Shown: positions 8,445 through 15,791, numbered from the stretch's first letter. The stretch: 19,807 nucleotides of DNA from Actinomycetes bacterium (GCA_023426345.1 JAFAAX010000088.1:1-19807); one strand, 5' to 3'. Program-made: numbers and translations. The notes: a model not told the origin generated them from the sequence alone.

Positions 8445-9257
8445 ATGCGCCTCGCCCACAAGACAAGCGCCCACTTCTCGCGGCGCCACCCGCTCCTCAC
8501 GGCCGCCGCGTGCACCGTGGTCACCGCGCCCGCCACCATCCTGGGCGGCATGTGGATCTACGGACTCAAGGGGTTCAGCACGAAGGAGGAGCGCCAGCGT
8601 CCCCTTCCCGGTGACGACCTGCTGCGCCCCTCCGACCCCAGAGTGCGCCTGCAGGAGGACATCGAGATCGACGCGCCCCGCGAGGTCGTCTGGGAGGTCC
8701 TGGCCCAGCTCGGTCAGGACAAGGGCGGGTTCTATGCCCTGTCCTGGCTGGAGCGCCTGTTCACGTTCCACATCCACAACACCTTCGACCGGGTCGACGC
8801 CTGGCAGACGGTGGAGCCCGGCGATTTCCTCTTCTACCACCAGTCCGGCATCGGCTCCCAGATCGTCGAGGTCGGGCCCGGCCGCTACGTCACGTCGATC
8901 TCCGACACGCGCAATCCCCCGACGGCCGAAGGCGGGATGGCGCTCAAGCCGCCGTTCGGCATCTCCGACTTCACATGGACGTGGGTCTTCTACCTGGAGG
9001 ACCTGCCGGACGGGCGCACCCGCTTCGTCAACCGCTGCGACTCCACGTGGCAGCCGTGGGGCAAACTCGTTCCCAAGGCCCTCACCTACGTCGTTCTGGG
9101 ATCCCCTTCGGTGTTCATGGTCCGCAAGATGCTCCAGAAGGTCAAGCAGGTCGCCGAGGGCCGCCAGAAGCCCCAGCTCATCGACCGCGCCGTGCGCGCG
9201 ATCGGCGTGTGGGACCCCCAGGCGCGTCGGAAGCCGCTGGGTATCGGTCATTCGTGA
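8445..9257 (+). CDS. Membrane-anchored SRPBCC (START/polyketide-cyclase-like) protein
   Basis: A 270-residue protein with a short basic N-terminus, one predicted membrane helix (about 16-40, LLTAAACTVVTAPATILGG) and then an SRPBCC-type ligand-binding domain, recognisable from EIDAPREVVWEVLAQLGQDKGGF (about 64-86) and the later WTWVFYLEDLPDGRTRFVNR strand pair. SRPBCC domains form a deep hydrophobic pocket for lipids, polyketides or steroids. The N-terminal helix would tether it to the membrane. I start at 8445, where AGGAG lies ten bases upstream and the gap to the oxidoreductase stop is four bases; an open frame further upstream overlaps that gene and has no coding character. A second hydrophobic patch near 205-220 might contact the membrane. 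It is likely a substrate-handling partner of the flavoenzyme (inference). Confidence 0.82.
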   Translation: MRLAHKTSAHFSRRHPLLTAAACTVVTAPATILGGMWIYGLKGFSTKEERQRPLPGDDLLRPSDPRVRLQEDIEIDAPREVVWEVLAQLGQDKGGFYALSWLERLFTFHIHNTFDRVDAWQTVEPGDFLFYHQSGIGSQIVEVGPGRYVTSISDTRNPPTAEGGMALKPPFGISDFTWTWVFYLEDLPDGRTRFVNRCDSTWQPWGKLVPKALTYVVLGSPSVFMVRKMLQKVKQVAEGRQKPQLIDRAVRAIGVWDPQARRKPLGIGHS

Positions 9258-9289
9258 ACAGCCTCCGACACCGGATCGGGTGACGGTCG

Positions 9290-9538
9290 ATGCATGAGCT
9301 GGGCGTCACCCGGGCGGTCCTCCAGATCATCTTGGACGCGGTGGCCGGGTATGCGGAGCTCGGTGCCGCCGTCTGCTCGCCGGCGCCCGCAGACGTCCTC
9401 GACGACCTGTGCCTGGGTCTGTCCGCGGTGGCCCTCGGACTCGTCATCTGGCTCGCGGTCGTGCTGGTGGGGGATCCTGATGGCAGGGTCCGCGCCTCCT
9501 TGAGCCGCGAGGGCCGCTCGGGAGGCGCCACCGAATAG
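9290..9538 (+). CDS. Small one-helix membrane protein with HypA-like N-terminus
   Basis: An 82-residue hypothetical. Codon third positions are strongly G/C, as in neighbouring genes, which supports real coding. The first 20 residues, MHELGVTRAVLQIILDAV, look like the N-terminus of the nickel chaperone HypA, including the MHE start whose histidine binds nickel there. The rest does not follow HypA: there is no CxxC pair, and a hydrophobic helix (about 43-61, LGLSAVALGLVIWLAVVLV) takes its place, followed by a charged tail. The ribosome site is weak. The gene sits 32 bases after the SRPBCC gene and directly before the ArsR-type gene, suggesting one operon. The HypA resemblance may be chance or a relic of a fusion. 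Confidence 0.55.
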   Translation: MHELGVTRAVLQIILDAVAGYAELGAAVCSPAPADVLDDLCLGLSAVALGLVIWLAVVLVGDPDGRVRASLSREGRSGGATE

Positions 9539-9623
9539 GATGCCCACGAAGAGGATGCGCGCGGGCGACGACGTCGCCCCACCGGGCGCGACCTGGACGA
9601 ATGAGACGAGTGAGAAGGACGCG

Positions 9624-10037
9624 ATGGTCGTCAGAATCCCGAATCCGCTGCCGCTGGCCAGCGGCCCGGAGGATGGCCGGGACCATCCGGTCGGCCTGGT
9701 CGAGCGCGCGTGCGAACTCCAGGCCGCCCTGGGCTATCCGGTGCGGATGAAGATGATCAAGGTCCTGGGCTCCCACCGTGACCACCCGCTGTCCGTGTCC
9801 GAGGTGGCCGAGATCCTCAACATCAGCCAGCCCACAGCGACCAAACACCTGCGCATCCTGCATGACGCGGGCTTCGCCGACCGCGAGCAGGCGGGCCCCC
9901 GGGTCCACTACTCGCTCAACCTGGACACGGTCGCCGAGTACCGCCGGATCATGGACCTCGCCTTCGCGCACGCCCTGACGCCCTGCGTCAACGGCTTCGA
10001 CTGCGACACCTGCCCCTACGCCGAGACCTGCATCTAG
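9624..10037 (+). CDS. ArsR-family winged-helix regulator with C-terminal cysteine cluster
   Basis: A 137-residue predicted DNA-binding repressor. The winged helix spans about 38-100: LSVSEVAEILNISQPTATKH is the helix-turn-helix with recognition helix and RILHDAGFADREQAGPRVHYSLN is the wing. The C-terminus carries Cys121, Cys127, Cys130 and Cys136 (spacing C-x5-C-x2-C-x5-C), which could bind a metal or iron-sulfur cluster or act as a thiol switch. The cysteines are not in the recognition-helix position of classical arsenic sensors. The start at 9624 has GAGAAGGA upstream; the in-frame ATG at 9540 directly after the preceding gene is an alternative that would add 28 poorly conserved-looking residues. 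As last gene of the cassette it may autoregulate through the palindrome at 7162-7182 (inference). Confidence 0.85.
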   Translation: MVVRIPNPLPLASGPEDGRDHPVGLVERACELQAALGYPVRMKMIKVLGSHRDHPLSVSEVAEILNISQPTATKHLRILHDAGFADREQAGPRVHYSLNLDTVAEYRRIMDLAFAHALTPCVNGFDCDTCPYAETCI

Positions 10038-10061
10038 GCACCGCCGACGCAGGTCGGGCCG

Positions 10062-10078
10062 GGCGCGCGCTCCGCGCC
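10062..10078. terminator. Short hairpin between convergent genes
   Basis: GGCGCG (10062-10067) and CGCGCC (10073-10078) form a 6-base stem with a 5-base loop in the 43 bases between the converging ArsR-type and GNAT genes. No T-run is present on either side, so it is a weak bidirectional terminator candidate. Confidence 0.35.
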
Positions 10079-10080
10079 GC

Positions 10081-11073
10081 TCAGAGATTGATCGCGTAGA
10101 GCCGCGACTGCCCGACGGTGCGGAAGCCCAACTGGTCGTAGACGACCAGGGCCCCGGAGTGGTTGGCAGAACCGAGTCCGGCGGCCGCGCGGTCCATGCC
10201 GTCGCGTCGCTGCGCGGCCATCGAGGACACGATGAGCGCGTCGGCCACGCGCGTGTAGCGCCAGGGCTCCAAGACGCCCATCTGGTCGATGTAGCCCTCC
10301 TTCCAGCCCAGCGCCGGCCAGTCCTGCTCGTAGCGCGACGCCAGGAGGAACCCCGCGGCCCGCGGGCGGTCCCCCCGGCAGTCCAACGCGACGAAGGACC
10401 AGTCGGGGACGAAGGCCGTGCGCCCCATCAGCCATTGCTCCATGGTTTGGGGGGGACGCCCCCACTCCTGCTCCGAGAGGCGGTTCGCCGCCTGCCGGGC
10501 GACGTCCTCCAGGTCCTCCGACCATGGCGCGATCGCCAGGTAGCTGCCGAGCTCCGGCATCCGCGGCAGTGTCGCCAGAACGGCTCGCAGCTCGTAGTAG
10601 GTGCGCGCCCAGTGGTAGCCGAGGTCCTCCAGATGGTCGACCAGCTGGTCGTTGCCCGGCTCGACGTGCATGACGATCTGCGCGGGCTCCCCCTGCGGCC
10701 TCCGGTCGAGCACGGAGCGCGCCGTCGCCGTCTGCCACTCGATGACGGCGTGGCCCAACCCGAGCCGCCGGAAACGCGGATCGACCCCACCCTGGCACAC
10801 GCACTCCAAGTGCCCCGAGCGCCGCACCGACACAAGCCCGAAGGCCACCATCTGCCCGGAGCGCAGGCCACGGGTCGCGAACCCGGCCACCCCGTACCAG
10901 GGCATGCCCTCCGCTAGCATCTCGACGACCTCGTCGTAGGACGTGCGGTAGGGCGGGTTGTCGGCGGCCTCCACGCGCGCGAGGAGATGCGTGAGCGGCG
11001 CCGCGTCGGCGGCCGTCATCGTCCGCCACGCGATGCCGCGATCGTTCGCGGGAACCAGGACCTCGGCGCTCAT
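10081..11073 (-). CDS. Two-domain GNAT family N-acetyltransferase (second of a tandem pair)
   Basis: A 330-residue acetyl-CoA-dependent transferase. The N-terminal GNAT domain (about 12-165) has the acetyl-CoA loop VDPRFRRLGLGHAVI, matching R/Q-x-x-G-x-G with Arg102, Gly105 and Gly107. The C-terminal half (about 170-330) has the GNAT layout but its equivalent segment, LEPWRYTRVADALI, lacks the glycines, so this half may be non-catalytic. The end, YDQLGFRTVGQSRLYAINL, is the usual GNAT C-terminal strand pattern. The ATG at 11073 with GGGAGG four bases upstream is better than the in-frame TTG at 11097. It lies 63 bases after an architecture-matched neighbour and probably shares its transcript. 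The layout recalls MshD-type two-domain enzymes, but the substrate is unknown. Confidence 0.85.
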   Translation of the reverse strand: MSAEVLVPANDRGIAWRTMTAADAAPLTHLLARVEAADNPPYRTSYDEVVEMLAEGMPWYGVAGFATRGLRSGQMVAFGLVSVRRSGHLECVCQGGVDPRFRRLGLGHAVIEWQTATARSVLDRRPQGEPAQIVMHVEPGNDQLVDHLEDLGYHWARTYYELRAVLATLPRMPELGSYLAIAPWSEDLEDVARQAANRLSEQEWGRPPQTMEQWLMGRTAFVPDWSFVALDCRGDRPRAAGFLLASRYEQDWPALGWKEGYIDQMGVLEPWRYTRVADALIVSSMAAQRRDGMDRAAAGLGSANHSGALVVYDQLGFRTVGQSRLYAINL

Positions 11074-11102
11074 CTCGCCTCCCTCGGGGGCCGTCAACGG
11101 AT

Positions 11103-11132
11103 GGGGCGCGCCCCTCTCGGGGGGCGGCGCCC
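11103..11132 (-). terminator. GC-rich palindromic region between the GNAT genes
   Basis: GGGGCGCGCCCC at 11103-11114 is a perfect 12-base palindrome followed by a G-run and GGCGCC, so several mutually exclusive hairpins are possible. It might attenuate transcription between the two acetyltransferase genes. No T-run is visible. Confidence 0.25.
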
Positions 11133-11136
11133 GGCG

Positions 11137-12153
11137 TCACAGATCGATCGTGTAGTACACCTGCGAGGCCTGGTCGAGGAACCCCCAGTGCTCGTAGATC
11201 GCGTGGGCGTCGCTGGGACTGTCCATGTCGACGTCCAGACCGATGCGGCGCATGCCCGAGGCGGCCGCCGACTCCACCGCCGCGGACATCAGGGCCGTCG
11301 CCAGGCCGTGCCCCCGATGTCCCGGGGCCACGCCCAGCAGCTCGGCGTACGCCTCGGTGACGCCCTCGGCCACCCAGCGCTCTGCGGGGCGGCCGACCGC
11401 CAGGTATCCCGCGATCTCGCCCTGCGGTGACACCGCGGCGAAGGACCACCGCGGATCCAGCTCGGTCAGCGCCTCCGTCCACCAGCGCCCGCGCAGCTCC
11501 GGCCAGAAATGGTCCCGGAAGGCCTCCATGTGGACGTCTCGCACCCGGTGCGCATCGACCTCGGCCCACGGGACCACGCGGTACCCGTCACGCGGCGGGA
11601 TCGCCGCTTCCGCGCCCTCGATCTCCCGGTACATCACGCGGAACGTGCGCCGGGCGTAGAAGCCCGCCGCGATGTAGAGGCGACGGCGGTCCGTGACGTG
11701 GGCGTCGACGACGTTCGTCACCTGGGCGGGCAGCTCCGAGTCACCGCCGAACGCCTCCAGCAGCATCTGGCGCGCGCGCCCGTCCTGCCAGAACAGCAGC
11801 GCGCGACCGACCCCGCGTCCTCGCCAGTGCGGGGCGATGAAGGCGTTGACCACGGCGACCGCCGCCTCCGTGACGTCGCGCAGCACGCGGACGCTGGCGA
11901 CGGCGCACATCTGGTCGTCCGCGTCCAGGCCGACGATCGTGTCCATGAGGTCGGCGCCGCCGCCCTCCATCATGTCGGCGATCTCGCAGACGCCCGTGCG
12001 GTGGACCGCGTGGTCGACGTCCTCCGCCTCGCGGACGACCCGGGCGACGGCGGACCCGTCGGAGGGGATGAGGGGCCGCCACCGCAGCCCCAGGTGCGCA
12101 CCCGGATAGGGGACGACGTCGGGCGCGTCCAGCCGCTCGGCCAATCGGGTCAT
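11137..12153 (-). CDS. Two-domain GNAT family N-acetyltransferase (first of a tandem pair)
   Basis: A 338-residue protein with two GNAT folds. The N-terminal domain has the acetyl-CoA loop IAPHWRGRGVGRALL (Arg111 to Gly116) and the C-terminal domain has VAPGHRGHGLATALM (around Arg280), so both halves keep a recognisable cofactor site, unlike its downstream neighbour. The C-terminal segment YEHWGFLDQASQVYYTIDL is the typical GNAT beta6-beta7 region. I start at the ATG at 12153, just before a GGGGG/AGGA ribosome site; the frame is open further upstream but runs into parE. The gap to parE is 46 bases on the same strand, so it is probably cotranscribed behind parE. The substrate is unknown. Confidence 0.86.
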   Translation of the reverse strand: MTRLAERLDAPDVVPYPGAHLGLRWRPLIPSDGSAVARVVREAEDVDHAVHRTGVCEIADMMEGGGADLMDTIVGLDADDQMCAVASVRVLRDVTEAAVAVVNAFIAPHWRGRGVGRALLFWQDGRARQMLLEAFGGDSELPAQVTNVVDAHVTDRRRLYIAAGFYARRTFRVMYREIEGAEAAIPPRDGYRVVPWAEVDAHRVRDVHMEAFRDHFWPELRGRWWTEALTELDPRWSFAAVSPQGEIAGYLAVGRPAERWVAEGVTEAYAELLGVAPGHRGHGLATALMSAAVESAAASGMRRIGLDVDMDSPSDAHAIYEHWGFLDQASQVYYTIDL

Positions 12154-12199
12154 GGCCCCCATCCTACCGGGGCGGCCGGCCCCCTCCGACGCGCGGCCC

Positions 12200-14332
12200 T
12201 CACGCATCGATGCGCTCCCGGTCGATGCGGGCGGACCCCTCCACGATGAAATCCTTACGGGGCCCCACCACGGACCCCATGAGCAGCTCGAAGACGTCCT
12301 CCGCCTCGCGCAGGCTCGACTCGTCGTGGAGGGTGATGCGCCGCAGGGAGCGGTGGACGGGGTCCATCGTGGTCTCGGCCAACTGGTCCGCGTCCATCTC
12401 CCCCAGGCCCTTGTAGCGCTGGATCGGTTCCTTCCAGTGCCGGCCTTGCTTGTCCAGGGCCCGTAGGCGGCGGTGGAGCTCGTCCTCGGAGTAGGTGTAC
12501 ACGTACTCACGAGGGCGGCGCCCCTGCGCGGACACCTCGATGCGGTGCAGCGGCGGCACGGCGGCGTAGACGCGCCCGGCCTCCACCATCGGGCGCATGT
12601 AGCGGAAGAACAGCGTGAGCAGCAGCGTGCGGATATGGGCGCCGTCGACGTCGGCGTCGGTCATCAGGATGACTTTGCCGTAGCGGGCCTGTGAGAGGTC
12701 GAATGTCCGCCCCGACCCGGCGCCGACGACCTGGATGATGTTCGCGCACTCCGCGTTGCCCAGCATGTCCGCCGTCGAGGCCTTCTGGACGTTGAGGATC
12801 TTCCCGCGGATCGGGAACAGCGCCTGGAACTCGGAGTTGCGCGCCGCCTTGGCCGTCCCCAGGGCCGAGTCGCCCTCGACGATGAACAGCTCCGTGCGGC
12901 CGACGTCGGAGGTTCGGCAGTCCGCGAGCTTGGCCGGCAGCGAGGACGTCTCCAGCGCGTTCTTGCGCCGCGAGATCTCCTTGTGGAGGCGCGCGGAGAC
13001 CCGCGCCTTCATCTCGCCGACGACCTTCTCCAGCAGTTGGGAGGTCTGCTGCTTGTCGTCGCGCCGGCTGGAGGCGAACTTCGCCTCCAGCCAGTCCCCG
13101 ACGACCTTCGAGACGACGGCGCGCACCTGGGGGGTGCCCAGGATCTCCTTGGTCTGGCCCTCGAACTGCGGCTCGGGCAGGCGCACCGTGACGACGGCCG
13201 TGAGGCCCGCCATGATGTCGTCCTTCTCCAGGCGCCCGTCCTTGGGCCCGACCTTGAGCTTGCGCGCGTTGCGGTCCACCTGGGCGCGGAACACCTTGAG
13301 GAGGGCTTGCTCGAAGCCGGCGAGGTGGGTGCCCCCGTTGGGCGTCTCGATGATGTTGGCGAACGACCGCTCGGTCGTGTCATAGCCCACGCCCCACCGC
13401 AGCGCGCAGTCGACGCGGCAGGTCCGCTCGACGTCCGTGGGACGCAGATGGCCGGTCTCCGGGTCGAGCTGCTGGACCGTCTCCTGGTAGGCGCCCTCGC
13501 CCATGATCTGCCAGGTGTCGGTGACCGCGCCGTCGCTGGCCAGCCAGTCCGCGAAGTCGCGGGTGCCGCCCTCGAAGTGGAAGGACTCCGTCAGCGGCTC
13601 GGCGCTCGCGACGCCGTCGCGCCCCGCCTCCCGCTCGTCCCGGCACACGATCGTCAGGCCGGGCACCAGGAAGGCCGTCTGGCGGGCGCGCGCCAGCAGG
13701 TCCTCCCAGGAGAACCCCTCGGTGGAGGGGAAGATCTGGAAGTCCGCCCAGAACCGCACGCGCGTCCCCGTCACGCCCTTCTTGACGCGGCCGACCTGTT
13801 GGAGCCGCGACGAGCTCGTGTACGGCGTGAACGGCGCGTTGGGCGTGCGCTGGCGGGTGTCGTCGAACTCGCCCGGCTCGCCGCGGCGGAAGCTCATCTG
13901 CCAGGTCCGGCTGTCGCGGTCGACCTGGACGTCCACGCGCGCGGACAGCGCGTTGACCACGGAGGCGCCGACGCCGTGCAGGCCGCCCGACGCCGCATAG
14001 GAGCCGCCCCCGAACTTGCCGCCCGCGTGGAGCTTCGTGTACACGACCTCCACGCCGGACAGTCCCACGCCCGGCACCTCGTCGACGGGGATGCCGCGGC
14101 CGTTGTCCCACACGGACGCCGAATGGTCGGGGTGCAGCGCGACCTCGATCGTGTCGCAGTAGCCCTCCAGGGCCTCATCCACCGAGTTGTCGATGATCTC
14201 CCACAGGCAGTGCATGAGCCCGCGGTGGTCCGTCGAGCCGATGTACATGCCGGGCCGTTTGCGCACGGCCTCCAGCCCCTCGAGGACCGAGAGGTGGCGG
14301 GCGCTGTAGTCGGAGCCTGCGTCTGTCGTCAC
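12200..14332 (-). CDS. parE: DNA topoisomerase IV subunit B
   Basis: A 710-residue ATPase subunit of type IIA topoisomerase, partner of ParC. The GHKL ATPase domain shows WEIIDNSVDEAL (Glu45, Asn49), VWDNGRG (Asp76) and the lid glycines GGLHGVG (116-122). A transducer domain follows, then the TOPRIM domain with EGDSALG (Glu486) and DADVDG (559-564) for magnesium, and the C-terminal motif QRYKGLGEMDADQLAETTMDP. The sequence EGDSALGTAKAARN, rather than the SAGGSAKQGRD common in gyrase, together with the unlinked ParC gene, favours ParE over GyrB. Translation begins at GTG (14332), eight bases after AGGA. Two GNAT genes follow on the same strand. Novobiocin- and fluoroquinolone-relevant residues are not obviously altered. 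Confidence 0.92.
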   Translation of the reverse strand: MTTDAGSDYSARHLSVLEGLEAVRKRPGMYIGSTDHRGLMHCLWEIIDNSVDEALEGYCDTIEVALHPDHSASVWDNGRGIPVDEVPGVGLSGVEVVYTKLHAGGKFGGGSYAASGGLHGVGASVVNALSARVDVQVDRDSRTWQMSFRRGEPGEFDDTRQRTPNAPFTPYTSSSRLQQVGRVKKGVTGTRVRFWADFQIFPSTEGFSWEDLLARARQTAFLVPGLTIVCRDEREAGRDGVASAEPLTESFHFEGGTRDFADWLASDGAVTDTWQIMGEGAYQETVQQLDPETGHLRPTDVERTCRVDCALRWGVGYDTTERSFANIIETPNGGTHLAGFEQALLKVFRAQVDRNARKLKVGPKDGRLEKDDIMAGLTAVVTVRLPEPQFEGQTKEILGTPQVRAVVSKVVGDWLEAKFASSRRDDKQQTSQLLEKVVGEMKARVSARLHKEISRRKNALETSSLPAKLADCRTSDVGRTELFIVEGDSALGTAKAARNSEFQALFPIRGKILNVQKASTADMLGNAECANIIQVVGAGSGRTFDLSQARYGKVILMTDADVDGAHIRTLLLTLFFRYMRPMVEAGRVYAAVPPLHRIEVSAQGRRPREYVYTYSEDELHRRLRALDKQGRHWKEPIQRYKGLGEMDADQLAETTMDPVHRSLRRITLHDESSLREAEDVFELLMGSVVGPRKDFIVEGSARIDRERIDA

Positions 14333-14461
14333 CCGGTCATCCTAGGGAGTTGTCCGAATGCCGGTCACGTCGGCCCGCCGACGGCTCCCGTGAATCGGCC
14401 GGATCCTGCGCCTCGCGGTGCCTCCGCGCGTTGTGCCGAGGGCGAAAGGGGGCCCGTCGCG

Positions 14462-14491
14462 CTGTCGTGGCGGGGCTCGACGTGGTCTGAT
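14462..14491 (+). promoter_or_regulatory. Candidate promoter giving a leaderless DUF7455 mRNA
   Basis: TCTGAT at 14486-14491 resembles a -10 box and ends six bases before the ATG at 14498; CTGTCG at 14462-14467 is a partial -35 match with 18-base spacing. No ribosome site precedes the start, so a transcript beginning at or near the ATG would be leaderless, which is common in actinobacteria. Confidence 0.35.
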
Positions 14492-14497
14492 GGGCAC

Positions 14498-14737
14498 ATG
14501 AACACGACGACCACTCTCGAACGTCCCCCGTCGATCGACGCGCCGGCCCTCACTGCGGTCGACCGCTGCGACTACTGCGGCGCCCGGGCGTGGGTCCGAG
14601 TGACGCTGGCAGGCGGCCAGCTGCTCTTCTGCGCCCACCACGCCCGCGAGAACATGGACGCGCTGCGCGCCGTCGCCGTGTCCATCCAGGACGACACGCA
14701 TCTCCTGGTCGCCGACGAGGCCGGTGCCGCGCGCTGA
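14498..14737 (+). CDS. DUF7455 zinc-ribbon-like small protein
   Basis: A 79-residue protein with a zinc-binding pattern: Cys24-x2-Cys27 (RCDYCGARAWVRV) and Cys45 with His47/His48 (LLFCAHHARENMDAL). The segment TAVDRCDYCGARAWVRV and the following FCAHHA are the signature of the DUF7455 family of small actinobacterial proteins, which often lie near topoisomerase IV or principal sigma-factor genes. Its function is unknown; a structural zinc site is likely. It diverges from parE across 165 bases. There is no visible ribosome-binding site, so leaderless translation is possible. The start at 14498 is the only ATG that fits the family's usual N-terminus. Confidence 0.82.
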   Translation: MNTTTTLERPPSIDAPALTAVDRCDYCGARAWVRVTLAGGQLLFCAHHARENMDALRAVAVSIQDDTHLLVADEAGAAR

Positions 14738-14761
14738 TCCCGTCCCACCCGTCGAGCCTGC

Positions 14762-14796
14762 CCGCGGGCCGCGTCCGCCTCGGGCGCGGCCCGCGG
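14762..14796 (+). terminator. Hairpin after the DUF7455 gene
   Basis: CCGCGGGCCGCG (14762-14773) and CGCGGCCCGCGG (14785-14796) are perfect 12-base complements with an 11-base loop, 24 bases after the DUF7455 stop. There is no clear T-run, only a short T-containing stretch beyond, but the stem is very strong and it separates this gene from the YbjN pair. Confidence 0.6.
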
Positions 14797-14809
14797 CGCG
14801 TCGATTGTG

Positions 14810-14815
14810 TAGGTT
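14810..14815 (+). promoter_or_regulatory. Possible -10 box of the YbjN pair
   Basis: TAGGTT lies 33 bases before the first YbjN start and after a strong hairpin, the expected place for a new promoter. No good -35 is seen, because that position falls inside the hairpin. Confidence 0.25.
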
Positions 14816-14848
14816 GGGCGGGACCCCGCACAGAAGGAGCACAAGGGA

Positions 14849-15298
14849 ATGGGATTGATCTCCGGACGCCGCGCCGCCGCCGCGGAGACGCCGCCGGTCA
14901 CCCGCGACCGATTGGTCGCGCTCTTCGAGGAGAACCAGTGGAAGTACTTCATCGACAACGAGGGCGACTTGGGCGGGAACTGGGACGACGACCAGTTCTA
15001 CTTCCTCCTGCGCGGGTCGGACTCGGAGATCCTCCACATCCAGTCGATGTGGCACATGACACCACGCATTGACTTCCTGGAGGACGTCCGCACCTTCGTC
15101 GAGCAGTGGCACCGGGAGCACCTGTGGCCCAAGTGCTACCACCGGATCTCCGACGAGGGCCGCATCCGCGTATTCTGCGAGAACACCGTCGACTACGAGA
15201 AGGGCGCCTCGGACGCGCAGCTGCTCCATCAGATCCGGTGCGCGCTGGGCACCGCATCGGGCTTCTACGACGAGCTGACGACCGCGCTCCAGCTCTGA
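14849..15298 (+). CDS. YbjN domain-containing protein (first of two)
   Basis: A 149-residue soluble protein of the YbjN family, a fold related to type III secretion chaperones with no established enzymatic role. Diagnostic stretches are KYFIDNEGDLGGNWDDDQFYFLL (about 32-54), the FVEQWHREHLWPKCYHR helix (about 84-100) and the closing GASDAQLLHQIRCALGT. No signal peptide or membrane helix is seen. AAGGAG sits nine bases before the ATG. It is 19 bases upstream of a clear paralogue, implying local duplication and an operon. Family members are often linked to stress or regulation; nothing in this sequence fixes the role. Confidence 0.85.
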   Translation: MGLISGRRAAAAETPPVTRDRLVALFEENQWKYFIDNEGDLGGNWDDDQFYFLLRGSDSEILHIQSMWHMTPRIDFLEDVRTFVEQWHREHLWPKCYHRISDEGRIRVFCENTVDYEKGASDAQLLHQIRCALGTASGFYDELTTALQL

Positions 15299-15317
15299 CC
15301 ACCGGGAGGCACACCCC

Positions 15318-15791
15318 ATGGGATTCTTCTCCGCCCGAGAGTCCGCCGACCCGATCCGCCCGATCTCCCAGGAGCGCATCGCGGCGCTCCTGGACGGCCA
15401 GGGCTGGCACTACCAGATCGACGACGAGGGCGACCTGGGCGGCGTCTGGAACGGGAATTCCTTCTATTTCCTGCTCACCGGCCAGGATCAGGAGCTCCTC
15501 CAGGTTCTCGGCTATCTGCGCCCGCGCATCCCGGCGGAGCAGGTCGAGGCGCTCCGCCAGTTCGTCGAGGACTGGCATCGCGATCACTTCTGGCCGAAGT
15601 GCTACGTCCTCGACGATCCCGACGACGGCTCGCTGCGCCTGGCGGCTACGGTCACCATCGACCACGAGCAGGGGGCCACCGACGCGCAGCTCCTCCAGCA
15701 TCTGCTGTGCGGACTGGGCACCAGCGGGCAGGTCTTCTCCGCGGCGTGCGAGGCCTTCGGCCTGGAGGACCCCGATCCAGAAGACCACTGA
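15318..15791 (+). CDS. YbjN domain-containing protein (second of two)
   Basis: A 157-residue paralogue of the preceding protein. Matching segments are HYQIDDEGDLGGVWNGNSFYFLL, FVEDWHRDHFWPKCYV and GATDAQLLQHLLCGLGT, in the same order and spacing. Both begin with a short MG-hydrophobic N-terminus (MGFFSAR here, MGLISGR there). The C-terminus is slightly longer and acidic. GGGAGG lies eight bases before the ATG. The two might form a heterodimer (inference). This is the last high-GC gene before the low-GC region begins. Confidence 0.85.
   Translation: MGFFSARESADPIRPISQERIAALLDGQGWHYQIDDEGDLGGVWNGNSFYFLLTGQDQELLQVLGYLRPRIPAEQVEALRQFVEDWHRDHFWPKCYVLDDPDDGSLRLAATVTIDHEQGATDAQLLQHLLCGLGTSGQVFSAACEAFGLEDPDPEDH

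Noticed and set aside
7190..8551. 453-codon minus-strand frame opposite the FAD-oxidoreductase gene
   Set aside because: It is an antisense shadow. The plus strand has the Rossmann motif and a strong ribosome site.
9540..9623. Upstream ATG start for the ArsR-type gene
   Set aside because: The extra 28 residues are unlike a winged-helix N-terminus and the ribosome-site spacing is too long; 9624 is preferred, though not certain.
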